DNA of 64,000 nucleotides from Alteromonas mediterranea DE (GTDB taxonomy: Bacteria > Pseudomonadota > Gammaproteobacteria > Enterobacterales > Alteromonadaceae), in contig NC_011138.3 in NCBI RefSeq assembly GCF_000020585.3, forward strand, positions 2,027,136 to 2,091,135, given 5' to 3'. The notes beneath the pieces are model-generated. The model did not search any database. It was not told the DNA's origin and saw only the letters and a program-made list of their open reading frames with translations. Every line of letters begins with the position of its first letter. The stretch's first letter is position 1. Below, one piece after another: positions 61,986 to 64,000 of this stretch. Both the position numbers and the translations under genes were made by a program.

Positions 61986-64000
61986 GTGACTCCTATTACT
62001 AAATCATTTCAGTATGGACAGCATACTGTAACTCTAGAGACGGGTGTAATTGCTCGTCAGGCGACAGCTGCGGTTCTTGCGAGCATGGACGACACGTCTG
62101 TACTGGTAACAGTAGTTGGTAAAAAAGAAGCCAAGCCAGATCAAGACTTCTTCCCTCTAACAGTTAACTACCAAGAAAAAGCATACGCTGCGGGTAAAAT
62201 CCCAGGTGGTTTCTTCAAGCGTGAAGGTCGTCCATCTGAAGGCGAAACATTGACTGCGCGTCTTATCGACCGCCCAATTCGCCCATTATTCCCAGAAGGC
62301 TTCAAAAACGAAGTACAAGTTGTTGTTACTGTAATGTCTGCTAACCCAGATATCCCTACAGACATCATCTCTATGATTGGTACTTCTGCAGCCCTCGCTA
62401 TCTCTGGTATTCCATTCAACGGCCCAATTGGTGCGGCACGTGTTGGTTTCAGCAACGGCGAATACATTCTAAATACACGCGCAGAAGAGCAAGCTGAAAG
62501 CGAGCTTGACCTTGTTGTTGCGGGTACTGAAGGTGCAGTACTTATGGTTGAATCAGAAGCTGACGTGCTTTCTGAAGAAACTATGCTAGGTGCGGTAATG
62601 TTCGGTCACGAGCAACTTCAAACCGTGGTTAGCGCGGTTAACGAATTTGCTGCTGAAGTTGGCACTGAGAAGTGGGACTGGGCACCAGAAGCAGAAAACA
62701 CTGCGCTTAAAGATAAAGTTAAAGCACTAGCTGAAGCTGAAATGACAGCGGCTTACCAGATTTCTGACAAGTTAGAGCGTAAAGACGGCGTAACGGCAGT
62801 AACTGAGAAAGCACTTGAAGCTATCCTTGCTGAAGACGAAGAACAAGACAAGAAAGAAGTACTAGATCTTCTTCACGATCTTGAATCTGACGTTGTACGT
62901 TCACGCATCCTTTCTGGCGCGCACGTATCGACGGTCGTGAGCTGCAATGATTCGTGCACTAGACGTAGCAACAGGTATTCTTCCTCGTACTCACGGCTCT
63001 GCACTATTTACTCGTGGTGAGACTCAGGCAATTGTGGCTGCTACTCTAGGTACAGAGCGTGACGCACAGATGATTGACGAGCTTCAAGGTAAGCGCGACA
63101 GCCGTTTCATGCTTCACTACAACTTCCCTCCATACTGTGTTGGTGAAACCGGTATGATTGGTTCGCCTAAGCGTCGTGAAATTGGTCACGGTCGTCTAGC
63201 GAAGCGTGGTATTCAAGCAGTAATGCCAAGTGAAGAAGAATTCCCGTACGTAGTACGTGTGGTTTCTGAAATCACAGAATCAAACGGTTCATCTTCAATG
63301 GCGTCGGTATGTGGTACTTCACTAGCGCTTATGGATGCGGGTGTTCCAATTAAAGCGTCTGTTGCGGGTATCGCAATGGGCCTAGTTAAGAGTGACGACA
63401 ACTTTGTTGTACTTTCAGACATCCTTGGTGACGAAGATCACCTTGGCGACATGGACTTTAAAGTAGCGGGTACTACCGACGGTATTACTGCACTTCAAAT
63501 GGACATTAAGATTGAAGGTATTACTAAAGAAATCATGCAAATTGCGCTTAAACAAGCAAAAGAAGCACGTTTGCACATTCTTAACGTAATGGACGAAGCA
63601 ATTGGCGGTCACCGTGAAGAGCTAAGTGAATTTGCTCCACGCATTTACACAATGAAGATTGACCAAGACAAGATTCGTGACGTTATCGGTAAAGGCGGCG
63701 CAATGATCCGTCAAATTACTGAAGAGTCTGACACTAACATCGAGATTGAAGACGACGGTACTATCAAAATTTTCGCTACAGAGCGTGCGAAAGCAGACAT
63801 CGCTATTGGCAAGATTGAGCAAGTAACGGCTGAAATTGAAGTTGGTAAGACTTACAACGGTAAGATTACACGTATTGTAGACTTCGGTGCGTTCGTAGAA
63901 GTACTTCCAGGTAAAGAAGGTCTTGTTCACATTTCACAAATCGCTCACGAGCGTGTGAACAAGGTTACTGACTACCTTAAAGAAGGTGAAATGGTTGACG
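61986..64000 (+). pseudogene. pnp: Polyribonucleotide nucleotidyltransferase, two frameshifts, C-terminus off the window
   Basis: Degradosome exoribonuclease that shortens RNA with phosphate. GTG 61986 opens the first RNase PH domain ([20 protein letters not shown] ... [16 protein letters not shown] ... [12 protein letters not shown]) and helical linker. One base is lost near 62922, after SGA, and a second near 62946, where CAAATG is reduced to CAATG. From 62947 the frame is open to the edge: [20 protein letters not shown], then [16 protein letters not shown], the second RNase PH domain with [19 protein letters not shown], the KH domain [12 protein letters not shown] and the start of the S1 domain. 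The conserved wording on both sides points to sequencing error. Confidence 0.92.

Overview
The window looks like ordinary chromosome of a marine gammaproteobacterium, most probably Alteromonas or a close relative. The evidence is a monomeric NADP isocitrate dehydrogenase, the cspD/clpS-clpA/infA/bpt-aat/trxB neighbourhood, a complete leuS-lptE-holA-nadD-rsfS-rlmH-mrdA-rodA-rlpA-dacA-ybeD-lipB-lipA run, and the yhbY/rlmE-ftsH-folP-glmM-tpiA-secG-tRNA-Leu block. Base composition looks moderate and even. I see no insertion sequence, prophage, integrase or CRISPR array. The genus is an inference from gene content and protein similarity recalled from memory.

Layout. 1-7.3 kb: the end of rluE, icd, cspD, clpS-clpA and infA. 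7.3-9.8 kb: bpt, aat and trxB; with clpS-clpA these give the whole N-degron pathway in one place (two transferases that add Leu/Phe, the adaptor, the unfoldase). 10-17 kb: small housekeeping and poorly known genes (yfbV, sprT, sppA, a 61-residue protein, DoxX, a YdjA-like nitroreductase, DUF2797, ansA). 17.3-30.8 kb: a long minus-strand run for lipoate attachment, peptidoglycan elongation, ribosome maturation, NAD synthesis and LPS export. 31-36.4 kb: an exported SRPBCC protein, a Lon-like protease, and an RsbQ-like hydrolase overlapping a PAS-GGDEF diguanylate cyclase. 36.4-44.2 kb: an SDR dehydrogenase and the yhbY/rlmE-ftsH...secG-tRNA block. 44.2-61.6 kb: accessory and metabolic genes (a dual GGDEF/EAL protein, a Pmp3-like peptide, hemerythrin, gdhA, a phosphatase-diacylglycerol kinase fusion, DUF2878-SDR, a HAD phosphatase, a type IB topoisomerase, putP-proB-proA, an MscS channel, an HNH nuclease). 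62 kb to the end: pnp, running off the window.

Two things stand out. First, four conserved genes carry frame disruptions: clpA (two compensating single-base indels), rlmE (about 17 bases missing at the SDMAPN motif), folP (one extra A in an A run) and pnp (two single-base losses). Sequence beyond each break remains well conserved, so sequencing or assembly error is the leading explanation, and the genes should not be called dead without reads. Second, the block between tRNA-Leu(GAG) and pnp lacks rimP-nusA-infB-rbfA-truB-rpsO, which normally sit there in related bacteria; about 17.8 kb of other genes occupies the place.

The most interesting biology is the hydrolase/PAS-GGDEF pair at 34.6-36.4 kb, which appears to join RsbQ/RsbP-type small-molecule sensing to c-di-GMP synthesis, followed by the membrane phosphatase-lipid kinase fusion at 49.2-50.9 kb. 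No clearly undescribed system could be shown from sequence alone.
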